This document shows positions 11,687 through 24,185 of a stretch of 64,000 bases of DNA, piece by piece. Below the pieces are notes generated by a model that was not told where the DNA came from, searched no databases, and saw only the letters and a list, made by a program, of their open reading frames with translations. Numbering within the stretch: position 1 is the stretch's first letter; each line of letters opens with the position of its first letter. Both the position numbers and the translations under genes were made by a program. This stretch comes from Ilyonectria destructans (Eukaryota; Ascomycota; Sordariomycetes; Hypocreales; Nectriaceae), in the NCBI GenBank assembly GCA_020740775.1, contig JAHEWK010000017.1:434001-498000 (forward strand), in the 5' to 3' direction.

Positions 11687-12081
11687 TAGGGACCGTCCAA
11701 ATCTTTTGGGTTGTGTATGCTATATCAACGGAGGTCAATGAGAAGACGGCTTTCTAATTGCTTTTGAAACATTTTGTGATTAAACCTAAAAGGCGCTACG
11801 TCCTCGACATTCTCCAATTGATAAACGGCTCGAGAAGCTCTGCCAATAGAAGTGAGACTCATACATGCGCAATTATCTTTACGTCATCCTGTGAATTATG
11901 TTCTGGACTCGCTTAGTGTTTGGAATAAGAACCAAAAATCGTGTGCCAAATCTTTGCTGAGGTGGAAACATATCACATTTCAAATAATGAAGTTGGAACG
12001 CTAGCCGCCAACTTCAAGCCAACAAGCGGCTGTATCAACTCAATTCAGTCTTCTGAAGGATCTACGTTATTCATACTTTAA
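11687..12081. other. convergent 3' intergenic region
   Basis: AT-rich spacer between convergent genes. It probably holds both poly(A) regions. No gene seen. Confidence 0.5.
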
Positions 12082-14273
12082 TCATGAAACAACGTAGTGG
12101 TCAGTTGCCCAGCCATCTGGTGATCGAGAATGAACGACAACCCTAAAAGGACTCAAAGCCATGCACGGAGAGAATGACCAGTCCAAATCGTCTTGGATCG
12201 GAAAAGACGCATCTGTGACCGATCCATCCGAAACCATGGAATCCCTATCACTTGAGTCATCTTCATCCTCAATTCTAGCGGCGATGATATCCCAGCATCC
12301 CGAGGTAGACGCCCGACGGCGAGCTTCGTCATCCAGAAAGGACAGCAATCTCCTAGTCTGCAGCACATTCCAGAGACCTTCGCGACCTCCCTCTTCTTCA
12401 TATCCCTGAAGCCAGGAAGTGATCCAGTGACGAGTCTGCGCATTACTGCTCCAACGATATGAACCAACCAGTGCCGGCATCATGCCGTGGCCGAAAGCAT
12501 TTGCTCGTGCACATCCACCTGGAGACAGGCCAGCTGCTATCCGGCAGGTGTACAAGACTGTAGATTCGGTATCTGGAGGATTGATCTTACCGCCATTTGG
12601 CAGGTATCGAGTGCGAACACGCATGCGGGCGCAGAGGAAGTGAGCATAATTCACGGCGGATGTGTATGGGTTGGAGGAGTTTGGAAACGTCAATGGCGTA
12701 ACCGCAAGGGAGGGCATGGATGATCCAAGATCAACGGGAAACTTGACAGCGTCTGCAACGCCTGTGTCAACAGGAAGCTCTGAAGCTGGCAAATTTTGTT
12801 GCCATTCCGTTAGTTTCGCGTCGATGAGTTCCATTTTGCGCGTCCATTTATCATGTAGCTCGGGCCGATAGCGGAACTTAATCTCCAGCTTGCTCACGTT
12901 TCTGATCATCGCAAGCAGTCTATCCCGAGAAGACTCTGATTCTTCCATCATTGATATCAGTTGGCTGGCCACGCCGGGGTTCATGTCGTGCACTCGAGTC
13001 AGTGCCAAGTCGCCGTTTTGGAGCTCCACGAGCAACGCCATCCGCGCAAAAGCGTGAGCAAGTTGACGGCCGCGGGAGTCCACGAGGATCCGTTGATGCC
13101 ATGAACTGAAGATTCTTCCTGCTATTCGAAGGTGGTGTCGCCAGGAAGAGAGGTTTCCGCGACATAAGTCGAAATTGGCTAGCAACAGGCGGGTCAGAAA
13201 CCAACTAAGTAGACCATCCGAGCTGACGTTTTGGAAAGCCCCCGGGGATTCCTTAGGATACGATTTCCGAACGCATTGTACAGCATTTCTGTAGTGCTGA
13301 ATTGCATGTTGTCTAGAATCCTGAGTGGAGATGAACCCTTTTTTCGACGAGGTAAGGGCTGAGACAGCGAGCGCCGCACTCCAACAGTGCGGTGCCATGA
13401 CGGAATGGTCAATGATTATATCTTTTATCGGAAGGATAGTTGTCAGGCCGTCAATTCCATCACTTCGAAGCCGTTGCAGATACTCTCCATCGTAAGGAGA
13501 GCAGAAGAATTGAGACTGGCTTTCATTCCCCGATGCAAGTGAAAATGGCTGGAGCACTGGGGGACTCGGGGCAAGATTGGTTGAGTAAAGGTCCAAAGAA
13601 ACCATATCCAGCAGGCCGCTCTCTGTTACCGGGTTTATTTCCAGTAAAGAGGAGGGTGAGGCATCGTTATTGAGGGTTGCTTCGTCATCCTGAGGCCAAA
13701 AAGAGAGCGCCCATTCCTGTAGCATCCAATCTCCTGACTCGAAAACAGGGGCTAAAGCGCTGCCTGCAAAAGCCGTGGCATCGTCTTGCGCATCTTCAAA
13801 CCCAACAAGAGAGCTGTCAATTACGGCTTCATTGCAGGTTGTGTTTGGGCTTGCGTCAACCACCACTCTCTTCACAACCCGTCCTCGGGCCCTCTTGGGA
13901 ACCCTGCCTTGGGCTTTCTGCGTGGTTAAGAAGGTCTCGTCGCAGAAAGCAATCCGATTGACGATGTATCCTTCACACATTCGGTTCATCTTCAGGCACT
14001 ACAGAGCCCTCTGGGTCAGTTTCTTCTATACATGCTACACCTAGCAAGATAACGAACATTGGTGCACTCAGGATGAGTCTTGTCGCACCTAAGGTGCCGC
14101 TTACGACACGTGATGCATCCATTCCGGTCTCGGGACGTGACATTTCGCTTCCGAGGTGGTCCAGGGTGGCCTGTCTTGGGTCCGGGTGGAGAAGGACCCG
14201 ATGATGGAGACGCAGTGGGCATTTGAGCGGAATAGGGGCGTAGAGTCGGCGAATTCGATAGGGAATGGAGCAT
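12082..14273 (-). CDS. Zn2Cys6 transcription factor
   Basis: Two exons, 14273..14058 and 13998..12082, joined over a 59-nt intron give 710 aa. The intron splits the zinc cluster exactly: exon 1 ends CITCRKRHLRCDKTHPECTN and exon 2 begins CLKMNRMC. Together they make C-X2-C-X6-C-X6-C-X2-C-X6-C. The N-terminus before the cluster is Ser/Pro-rich and basic. The rest looks like the helical fungal-specific regulatory region of the Fungal_trans_2 type, for example the segment around SWFLTRLLLANFDLCRGNLSS. The protein should be nuclear. The next gene upstream is an ABCC exporter on the same strand (its 3' end is 460 nt away), so control of that exporter is plausible but unproven. Confidence 0.88.
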
Positions 14274-14732
14274 ATAAGGACCCTCGAGTGCGAGTCCTTA
14301 GATCAATTAACATGCAGGAGGGAAATTCGCCAGCGGGCAGATCGGAAGATGCCAGACACTTTTAATCTCATCCACACTCCATGGCGCGACTAGGTTAGTC
14401 TTATCTCATGAAGGCCGCCAGGACCCATGTCAAGATAACGGCTTCAGCCACCGTTACATTTCGGGGTTAGGGAGATGATAACCGGCCATAGCAGCTCTCC
14501 AGTGTGTACTCCCTGCCAATCACTCACTACAAGACCAGGAACTAATGCCTCCATAGCTGCCTGACTCAGGGATCTTGTCAAGTGGAGGCGGGGAAGACAC
14601 GTCAATCAGCCCATCGACATTGCTGTAGCGCATTCACTTTCACACACCACACGTATTATTAATTGACAGAAGTCGGGGAAGTTTTCAAGGACTAATGCAC
14701 CAAAGTATCAAACTGTCTAATAAGCTGCTGTG
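14274..14732. promoter_or_regulatory. promoter region of the Zn2Cys6 gene
   Basis: This spacer lies between the regulator start and the ABCC gene's stop. A short ATG frame on the minus strand (14313) overlaps the regulator start in another frame and is probably not a gene. Confidence 0.4.
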
Positions 14733-17700
14733 CTATTCACGAGTGGCTTGCCAGAGTTTCCAAAACTCCCCGCCTTCTCGGACCATGAGCTCTTGGGGAT
14801 TGCCTTGCTCGACAATGTTTCCCTGATCCATCACGTACACCCAGTCGAATTGAGCCACGGAAGCTAGGCGATGTGCGATGGCGATTAGCGTCTTGTCCGA
14901 GAAACGTTCCTTCAACAACCTTTGAATGCGCTCTTCGCTCTCTGCATCTAAATTGGCGGTCGCTTCGTCAATTAGCACGACACGGGCGTCTGTCACGAGC
15001 GCCCGCGCCATGGAGATGAGTTGTCGCTCGCCTTGCGACAGGTTGGCTCCGTCGGCTTCAATTTCTTTGTCCAGGTTCCAGTGTTTGGTTGCCGCAAGAT
15101 CACCCAGCACATCGCCGAGTACTTTTTGAAGCAGCAGATCCGGAATCGTGCCACTAAAATCGAGGTTGAATCTCAATGAGCCAGTAAACAATGTTGGGCT
15201 CTGGGGGATGAAGCAAATGCGCTGACGCAAGTCATGGACATCTACAGTCTCAATATCGATGCCGTCGATAAGGACGCGACCTCGAAACTTCTGAGTTAAT
15301 CGAAGAAGGGTCGCTGCGAGAGAGCTCTTCCCACTCCCTGAGCGTCCCACAATGGCAACGCGTTGCCCGGGCTTAGCCTCGAGGTTGATGTCATTTAACA
15401 CGGCATCACCATCAATGGTATAGCCGGCGGTGACATTTTGGATCCTCACGTTTCCATCATGAGGCCATCCGATCAGGTGTTGGGGCGGCAACTCTTTCTC
15501 GGAACCCCTTTGCTCTTGTGGTATCGTGTGAATGTATTCTTCGATACGTTGGAAGCAGTTCATTTCAACCTGCAACACGCTCGATAGATATACAATATCT
15601 TCGACATATTAGCACCACCACCGTTCTAGAAGTTTAAGCGAACATACATAATAGTGAGGTGCAAAGAGTTGTTGAGCTTGTCATACTGAATCCAATGACG
15701 GCTGGGCTGGTGTTTCGAGACGACAGGGCGAGAGTCGCAGTCAAGAGCGATATCAATCCAGCCAAAAAGTCCATTCTGACTGCCAACCATCTCTGAGTCG
15801 CACTAACAGCCTCCCAGCCTTGCAAATAACGCTCAAGAGATATCAGAAATTGATCTTGAAATGTGGCCTCCGCCCGATGAGCGCGAATGACTTCGATACC
15901 CGTAATAACATCCGTCAGGCCGGTGAGAATCGGAGACAAACCTGCGGCATACACTCTCTTGGCCGCAGTTGAGCCATATAGATAGATCTGGCCGACATAC
16001 ATGCCCAGACCAAGCAAAATAACTGTGGGAAGAATAAACGACGGAAGGGCTGATGAAACTGCGGCAAGACGGAAACCAATAGACAGGAAATTTTCCAACA
16101 CCTGCTTCAGCAATTCCGTGATGGTATTGTCCAAGGAGAACATGTCGGAGGAAAATCGATTTAGGATCCATCCCCCAGGTGTGGTCGTGACCCAGGTGAA
16201 TGTTGCCCCAAGAACCGACGTAATCATCCGGGAGTGTTCCGTGCGGCTTGCTCTCAGAGCTCCGTAGAAGAAGATCAATGAAGATACGCAGACGAGGGAT
16301 ATTTGAACAATCCCAATGCCAGTGTAGACCATGAGATAGGAAAAAGATTTCTGACTCTCCTCTTGACTGCTCTCGTGTTCATACTTGCCTGACCAGATAG
16401 TCAACCAGAATGACAGTAACACATCTGCTGCTTGGGAGCTGAGAGCAAGGCAGCAGAATAGGCACAAGAACCCTGGAGAACCAAAGAGTTTCAAGTACTT
16501 TAGGATATACATCCTCCCAATCAAACCCGTAATGAGTTTCTCGGAGCCTTTAGCGGAAGACTTGACTTCGCTGGGAGGACTGATCTCTGGAGCTTCGGTG
16601 ATCTCTAGGATAGCTTCGAAGGTGTCGCTTGATACCTCAGTCTCTAAAACTGTCACAGACGAGACTTTGGATGCCTTTGAGGATTGTTGATCTGGCGCCA
16701 CAACTCTTGTGACCGTCCCGTCGCTTATCTCAAGCAGCAAGTCTGCCTCCTGGCGACATTGGAGATGCTCAGTTACCAGCACGATGGTCCTTCCCTTCAT
16801 AACGTCGCCAAGGATGCATTTATCCACAACCAAACGAGATGTGGTAGCATCCAAGGCGGCTAAGACATCATCCAGCAGTACCGTCTGCGTGTCTGCAAAA
16901 ATGGCCCTGGCTATGGCTACGCGAGCTCTCTGTCCACCTGACAGAGATTGGCCACGCTCACCAACGATAGTCGCATCGCCTGAAGGTAGTTCTCGTAGGT
17001 CGATGTCTAGTCCCGTTGATTTAATGGTCTCTTGATATCGCCTTTCTGAGAAAGGAGAGCCAAATAGAATATTCTCCCTGATTGTGCCTTCCTGCAGCCA
17101 AGGCGATTGACCAGCATATGACACTTTCTCAAGGGGGCTTGACCGAATGCCCAGCTCCCCTTGAGAAACATGAGCTTCATGTAGAAGACCTTTCAGCAGA
17201 GTGGATTTGCCAGACCTAGAGTCTTTGTTAATAGAATTCGTACTAGGAGGGACTGAGACTTACCCTGTTTTTCCGGTGATGACGTTGAGTCCACCTTGAA
17301 CCAGACTAAAGTTGACGTTTTTCAGAATAGTCCTTGTATTCCCACCGCTCCCGTAAACCTGAATGGTAGCATTTAGTGCCCCAAAGGTACAGTCGGTTCT
17401 ATTCGGCTCCTCGTTTGCGTAAGCAGTCTGAATCGCTCCGCTCTCCCAATCGTCCTCTGGTGATAGCTCGTCATCCAGAAACGCCAGCACTCGCTCCAAG
17501 GAAACGGTTGCATGGGCGTGTGTACTAACTCCAATCACTGCGAGTGACATCATGCCCTTGAGGGTGTTGAAAATGGAGACAACAGTGAAAACCATTGTAG
17601 GAGTAAGTGGCAATCCAGCAAGCATGGTATACGACCATAGCGACACAACTAGGGGCACCAACACAAAGCCAGCCGAGATGGTTTCAGAAGCGACGACAAT

Positions 17701-19210
17701 CTTCATCTTGGCCCATATCGCCAACAACTCTTTTTCTCGCTTTTCGTCGATCCAGGCATGGAATGCTAGAGCTTGTCCCAGCATCTGAACCGTTTGCAAC
17801 CCTTTGACGACCTCACTCACTCGACGCACCCTGGCATCGATCGCGGCCATAACAGTTGACTGGGCATGACCTTGATACCGGCTGACGTACCATGAGATGG
17901 GAATCCGGGTAGTGAGTATAATCACCAATCCAGGTACATAAGACCACCCCATCGTCTGGTACAGCAAGACACTGGCAACTGCCACCTCCACGGGGACCAT
18001 GAAGCCTGCCATAACACTGTACCGAAGCACGGAAATCTTTTCGAGGTCTGCCGCAACGTGGTTGGTGATCTGACCGGAATCCGGGCGCATGCCCGGTTTC
18101 TGCTTAAGTAGCTTCTCGAACACGGTACTCGTCACCATGGACTTGAAGTGGCAAATTGCTTCCGTCGAGAATGATTCAAAAGTTTGCATGCAGAGCCCTC
18201 GGATGATAGGTGAGGCACCGAACAGAAAAGCGGCAAACCAAGGGTGGAAGGCTCCCTCTGAGCTCGAACCTTCCAAGAATTGGAGAAGACTCCGAAGCCC
18301 GATGGCTCCAATGAACTCTGCAAAGCCACAGAAGACCATGAAGGTGGCCATAATAGCAAGTCGAGGCCTGAAGAGAATCCACACCGCGCGAGCCGTAGAG
18401 CCCGTTTTCCGCCGAGTTTCGCGTAGGCGTGAGGCCCAGACACGTGGATTGCTCTTTGGCGTCAAGACTGGGATACTGATGCGATTGACATCGCTGTGGT
18501 TCGCATACGCTGACGCGACAAAGGGACTAATCCAGCCGTACGTCCACCACCGGACGATTGGTGAGCATGTAAGAGACGGATGTAAGGGTGCCTCGTGCTC
18601 TTGCATGCGGTTGTGAGATGGTGTAACTAAAGGTAGTATAACGGATGCAACCACAGCGCTAACCATGTAGGTTGTTTGGAGTAGGCTGGGAGTAGCATCG
18701 TCCCTGTTGTCATGTATCAGAACCAGAGGGTAGATACCAGTTGGGATTATAATGAACGCAAGTGTAGTCAACGAGACACATGTCGCGACTAGATGAAGTC
18801 CCCGGCGCTGTTGAGGTAGCGCAAAATACCCGATTCGACAGACGAGACATAAAATCTGGCAAGCATGTTAATGCAATTCTCTCTCAGTCTGATATCATGC
18901 TTTCACATACCCAGGAAAGTTCAGAAACCACATATTTCGGTTCCAAGCTAAACACCAACTGAAATGTGTTGGCGATAATGCATACCAGAACAGTGGCCGT
19001 GTTTGCAAGGTTGATGAGAACATGTGATGTCGAAAGCAAGTATGCCGGTCGCCTGTGTGGTTGATGCCAAAGACACCATGTGGCTCTTATCGAAATGGCA
19101 AGGGTAGTAACGAGTGTCAAAAGAGGTCCCAAATGTCCCATAAAGTCGGTTCGGGCATCTTGAAAAATACCTTGCAGCAACAATAAGTCCGTCAGCAAAG
19201 TTCCAGACAT
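14733..19210 (-). CDS. ABCC-type (MRP-like) full ABC exporter
   Basis: Five exons make four-intron gene structure with one short final join: 19210..18911, 18855..17264, 17215..15648 and 15598..14733 carry all the coding sequence; three GT-AG introns of 55, 48 and 49 nt separate them. The protein is 1441 aa, normal for the family. It has an N-terminal membrane domain (TMD0-like), TMD1, NBD1, TMD2 and NBD2. The NBD1 Walker A (GKTGSGKST) is rebuilt across the 17216..17263 intron, with signature LSGGQRARVAIARAIF and Walker B VLLDDVLAALD, where the catalytic Glu is replaced by Asp as is common in ABCC NBD1. NBD2 is canonical: VGRSGSGKSS, LSQGERQLISMARAL, VVLIDEATANLD. These proteins export conjugates, drugs or secondary metabolites. 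The neighbouring Zn2Cys6 gene may regulate it. Confidence 0.92.
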
Positions 19211-19668
19211 CGTCCAAAGCTATCGGGAGCTTAATGCAGACACGATGAAAATAGAAGGGAGTTTCTTTTTTGCTAGGCTAGATAAGGCGCCATGAATGAA
19301 ATTAGTGACAAAGTAACATACCAGAATAATGAGGTTACCAATTTGTATGGTGGCTTACTCTCGGACTTTTGCACGTCTCAACGAAACATCAGATTCACGA
19401 CATCCAAAGACAGCAATCGACCGTTTGTGGAAGCACGTATCTAATTACCGAGAAGGGTAAGGGTGTTTTCATCCCTGTCCCCTCGTACCCTTATGCCGTT
19501 TTGGGATGATGGTGCTGTGGAGACATGCCAAGCAAGGCGTCAATTACGAGATTGTTGATAAGATAGCCTGCATTACATGCTGCTTCGCTTGAACCCGGAC
19601 TCTAGCCTGGTAAGATTTTGACCTTGATACAATTTCTGTCTTATCGGTTTCTCGATTCTCTTCACAGA
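19211..19668. promoter_or_regulatory. divergent promoter: ABCC exporter / carboxypeptidase
   Basis: 458 nt between divergent starts. No coding content was seen and no clear TATA element was recognised. Confidence 0.5.
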
Positions 19669-21267
19669 ATGGCCAACCTAAGTCGCATCCTCATCCAAAC
19701 GGTTTGGCTGGCTTTTGGCCTTGGCATTACAGCAGCCGCCACAATAGACCGTCAACAGATCATCGGATTAAAGGAAGCAGACTACAGCATATACAGTGAT
19801 CCCGGCTATCCTGATCACTCTATTCGCATTCGCCAGCAAGGCGATACTCTCTGTGATGCCGGCTCCAAACAGTACACCGGTTGGCTTGACACAGCTGGCA
19901 AGCACTTCTTCTTTTGTAAGATACGCCTCCAATTCACTGCCAGTGAAGATATTGACAGCGTTAGGGTATTTTGAGAGTATGAACAAGCCACACAATGATC
20001 CCTTAAATTTATGGATGACAGGCGGTCCCGGCTGCAGCGGCCTCATTGGTAAGATAATATGTGTTTAGTTGTGAAGCCAGTTTCTAACCCTGTCCAAGGC
20101 ATGATGCTAGAGCTTGGCCCATGTTTAGTGACAACCGATGGGCTTGGAACAAGTCGAAATCCCTTCTCATGGTCCAAGAACTCTTCCATGATCTTCATCG
20201 ACCAACCCGCCGGCACGGGTTTCTCATATGTGGATGAAGGCATGGACATGCCATCGGACTCGTTTGTGGCCGCTGCAGACATGAACGCTTTCCTACAGAT
20301 CTTCTATTCTGCATTTCCTCACCTGCGATCTGTTCCCTTCCACATCTCAGGCGAGAGCTACGGCGGGCACTATATCCCCACTCTCGCAGCTGAGATTGTG
20401 CGCTACAATGGTCGCCCTGGGCTTGCACCCGAAGCCAAGATTCCTCTTACCTCCGTCATGATTGGAGATGGCTTTGTCTCGCCGTTGGACACTACTTACG
20501 GCTACTACGATACCCTCTGCACCACAAAGCCTGGTGTTCCGGAACCGGTCTTTAATGCTACGCGCTGTACTCAGATTGCCGAGGCATTGCCTCGTTGCGT
20601 CTACCTTCACGAAGCTTGCTACGAGTACCCTGATCCCATCCTCTGCCATGCTGCAGATGCTTTTTGCAGCAGCGAAATCCGTGCCCTTTTCGACAATGAG
20701 ACGGGTGAGGGCGGCAGAGATCCCTTTGATATCACACGCACGTGTCAAGTTGATCAGCTATGCTACACTGAAGTCTTGTCGATCGAAGCATACGCAAACA
20801 CTCCACAGATGCGTCAAGCTCTGAACGTGCCTAAGAACTTCAAAAACTTTACCATCCTAAACATGGACATTCATGAGCTATTCTGGAAAGGCAATGACTT
20901 GTTTGTCAACACGGCGCCAGAAGTTAAGTACATTCTCGAGGCAGGAATAGATGTTCTAGTGTACAATGGGAATCTCGATCTAGCTTGCAATACTGCAGGT
21001 AACTTGCGTTGGACGGAGAAATTGCCCTGGGCTGGCCAAGCTGAGTTTGTTTCTCACTCAATGAGGCCGTGGTTTGCTCCGAAGGATGGCGAAACAGTAA
21101 TGGCTGGAACAATGAAGGAGGTTAGAGCGCTCACGGTTCCTGGGGCTACGAGAGCGTCTAGGTTTACATTTGTAACGGTGGACAGGGCTGGACACATGGT
21201 GCCATTGGACCAACCTGAAATATCTCTTCACCTGATTCAAACCTGGATGGCGGGTGGGGAGATCTAA
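19669..21267 (+). CDS. secreted serine carboxypeptidase (S10)
   Basis: Three exons (19669..19915, 19965..20048, 20099..21267) with introns of 49 and 50 nt give 499 aa. The signal peptide is about residues 1-25 ([17 protein letters not shown]). S10 landmarks: HFFFWYFES and [14 protein letters not shown] (oxyanion region), [13 protein letters not shown], the catalytic Ser in [11 protein letters not shown], Asp in [11 protein letters not shown] and His in [12 protein letters not shown]. The triad is complete, and Cys residues in the insertion region ([20 protein letters not shown]) fit disulfides. It should cut C-terminal residues from peptides outside the cell or in the vacuole. The neighbouring oligopeptide transporter would take up the products, which makes a plausible functional pair. 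A TTG-start extension upstream is open but not needed. Confidence 0.92.
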
Positions 21268-21679
21268 ACACTGTGTAGTATCACAACCTAGACATTAGAA
21301 TAGTCTAATCAATACTACTTTTGTGTGTAATTACGTTGGCGTAGTATGGTGGTATCACGCAATTTATGTGCTGTGAACCAGGTTTACAAGAAATCACGGA
21401 GATCAGTTGCCATGTCAGAAAAGGCAGACTAACGGGTATGGTTGACTAACTAAAGCTCATCGTCCTTCCTCCACACGGAAACGTATGCACGGATATTAGA
21501 TGGGACTCGGAATGAGAGGTTGAAGCAGATACGACGAATTAATCATGGTACAATATGATTCAGAGAGCCTCGTCATGTATTTGAAACTATCCAAAGCGTA
21601 TCGTAAGGTTTCTAGTCAAATTATGAAGCTTCCAAACGTTACATAGAACAATGATAATCATCAGCCCATATCACGCCTA
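21268..21679. other. convergent 3' intergenic region
   Basis: AT-rich spacer between the carboxypeptidase and OPT 3' ends. No gene seen. Confidence 0.5.
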
Positions 21680-24185
21680 TTAATGCCATGTATCTGGCCC
21701 AAAGGTGTCTCCTGGAGCCACAGTATCAAGGGGCACGCCCATCCCGTCAGCCGTCTCATCCGCGATCCTATTTCCCCACCAACTCAGGGACACCCCGGGA
21801 TAGGTCAGACAGAAGAAGACGAGGAAAGTCGTAATTGCCAGTCCAGTATCCAATGCGGCAGAAAGCAAGTAATTGTATTTCGACCACCAGGCACGGTAGC
21901 GACGCTTGATGAACATGTTGAAAGCGAGGCCAACGAGGCCCCAGGAGATATAATTCGCTGCAGTGGCCGGTGGGATGGAAGATGTCGATGCAAATATCAC
22001 AGGGGTGTGGATCTGAAATCTCTGTTAAATGGGTGCACCGCTGACTTATTTGACAAACACTTACCTTGCTAAGGATCTTATTTTGGGGGAATCTCTTGGC
22101 GGCGAAATATACCAAGACTGGGAGGATGGCGCCAATCAAGAAGAACCACAGCATACTGGCGTACATGGAACCAGATACGAAGAGTTTTGTCGGTCCGATA
22201 AGGCCCCAGAACACAGCATTCGCTGCATATCCGCTGGCAAGGGGACAATAAAACTAATTGAAAAGTTAGCTTCGCCTCTAGGTTCCTTCTTTTCTCGATA
22301 CGTACGTTGTTGACTGCATCGCCGGTGCAAATTCCCTCCACATTGCCCATCGCCCAAAGGTTTACGCCCGTCTGCACAGCCCAGGAAATGAGGATGCTCA
22401 AGCACTGGGCAGTAAAGGTGATTCGTGGCGGGATTTTCATGTAATGGCCCGTCTTCATGGACTGGATATATCCAAGGCCTTGGAACGTGCAGACAAGGGT
22501 AAAGACCTTGAAGACAACGTTATTAACCATCTTGCCTGGCCAAATAAGACCACCTATTAGTGCCGCCAAGACTCCAGTATTGACTGTGACGTTGCATGTA
22601 GCCTTCATCAAACCAATAGGAAGCAGAAGCACCACATTGAGGAGCACACTAATGATCAATCCCCACCACGGTAGCTCTGTATCATAGATATAGATGAACG
22701 CCATGCTGATACCCAAGAGTGCAGCAAATACGATGCCATACCACCATTCAGGAACAGCCTTGTACGCATGCATCAACCGACCATGGATATCTTCAGTTTC
22801 ATCATCCTTGCCCTTGAATGCGGTCTTGAAACTATTCCAGAGCAGTTTCCGATGATGGAGATACGTATGAACAAGGATGGAAGTAACTGAAGCGAATCCG
22901 AGACCGTAGGACAAGACCGAGGTCGTAGAAAGGAAGACGGGAGAGTACTCTGCGTAAGCCTCGTTGTTGATGCTGAAATCTGGATTCATAACTCGACTGA
23001 CGTTGTATGCGGCACCGGTGTTGTCGAAGGTGCGGGAAGATGAGAATGGAAAGTATCGGCCGTACCACACGTTGGTCCAGTGCAATGCTGGGGAAATAAT
23101 CCAAAGGAAAAAGATGCTTCCGCCCAGGATGTTGAGAATGGCCCAAGAAGGGACGACTAGAGGCGACGAGAGATATCCCGAAATCTGGTTCCAGTCAAGA
23201 GTAAGAGGGAGCAAATCCATGCCCGTTGTTGCGCCAAAGACTTGGTTCAGCGTAACGTTTTTAGGTCTGATCCAGGTTATCCAGGCGAATGTGGTCAGAG
23301 ATGTGAATAAGAAACTGGGCACGACTTGCCAGGTTCCAGCAATTGTCATGGTCAGCCAGAAGAACTTCATTCGGTGCATCTTCCATCCATTGGCAACCTG
23401 GTTGTGAAACGAAGGGTCGTGGAACGCGTAAATCATCGAGCATGTTGGCAGCGCCCCAGGCCAGATGCAAATAGCCGGGCGTACCAAAAAGCGGTGGAAC
23501 ATGCCAACGAAGCCAAAGCTCAGGGCTTGTGTGGTGAGCAAAAACATGAAGCGAAACCCAGGAGAAATGGGAATGTTCAGAAATTTGTCAAAAGCCACAT
23601 AGACATCTGATGCCAGGGAGCCGTTGTCAAAAGCCGATACCAGTGTTGTCATAATAGCCGTGATGGTGTGCTCCTTGTGGTTAAAGGGACCAGGGTTGAG
23701 GCTAAAGCTCCATCCCAAGACGTTGATAGTCTTCGTCGGGAGAACACGCGCCATGAATTTCCCTATGGGCAGGGTGACGATGATGACAAGATACGAGGCA
23801 AGGAAGACTAAGAAGTCAGTGACATGCTTGTTGTAGTCACTAGGAAGAAACACCTACTAGGAGGCGAGTGGAGCTGGAAGAATTGCAGTACTCCCGAGAA
23901 AACAATAGTCGAGACAATGCCCAGAAACCAAGCTCGAAAGGTGTTCACTGGGAGGTCCGGGTCATCGACCGGGGGCACAATGGCTCTAACCTCATCGTAG
24001 GGACTAAAATTAGGTCAATACATACGTAAAGATGATTTCGCTTGGGACCGGGCGGCTCACGAGTCCTCTACTTCTCCATCTTCAACATCAACATCTTGGA
24101 TATCTGTCACCTTCTCCATGCCAGCCGAATCGCTGGCCTTCGAGTCGAAGTTCAAGGCGCCGGAGTCCTTGTCGCTGATCGCCAT
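21680..24185 (-). CDS. OPT-family oligopeptide transporter
   Basis: Five exons give 764 aa: 24185..24061, 24003..23858, 23807..22306, 22253..22065, 22012..21680. Introns are 50-57 nt. The acidic cytosolic N-terminus leads to the conserved entry PVNTFRAWFLGIV, then QFFQLHSPP, GKFMARVLP and SLNPGPFNHKEH, which is the classic OPT signature. About 12-14 membrane segments follow, with ALSFGFVGMFHRFLVRPA, NVEGICTGDAVNN and a C-terminal SWWGN. The second intron (23808..23857) hides what otherwise looks like a frameshift: removing its 50 nt joins HSPP to IFLASYLV in the position expected for the family. It is a proton-coupled plasma-membrane importer of tetra- or pentapeptides or related compounds. 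It lies next to a secreted carboxypeptidase, consistent with peptide nutrition. Confidence 0.92.

Noticed and set aside
21768..22405. Minus-strand frames crossing OPT exon ends
   Set aside because: They are intron read-through or out-of-frame shadows of OPT exons 3 to 5.
23808..23857. Apparent frameshift in the OPT transporter between HSPPS and SDYNKHVTDF
   Set aside because: A 50-nt GT-AG intron (donor GTAGGT, acceptor TTAG) restores the frame and gives the expected spacing between QFF and the PIGK motif.
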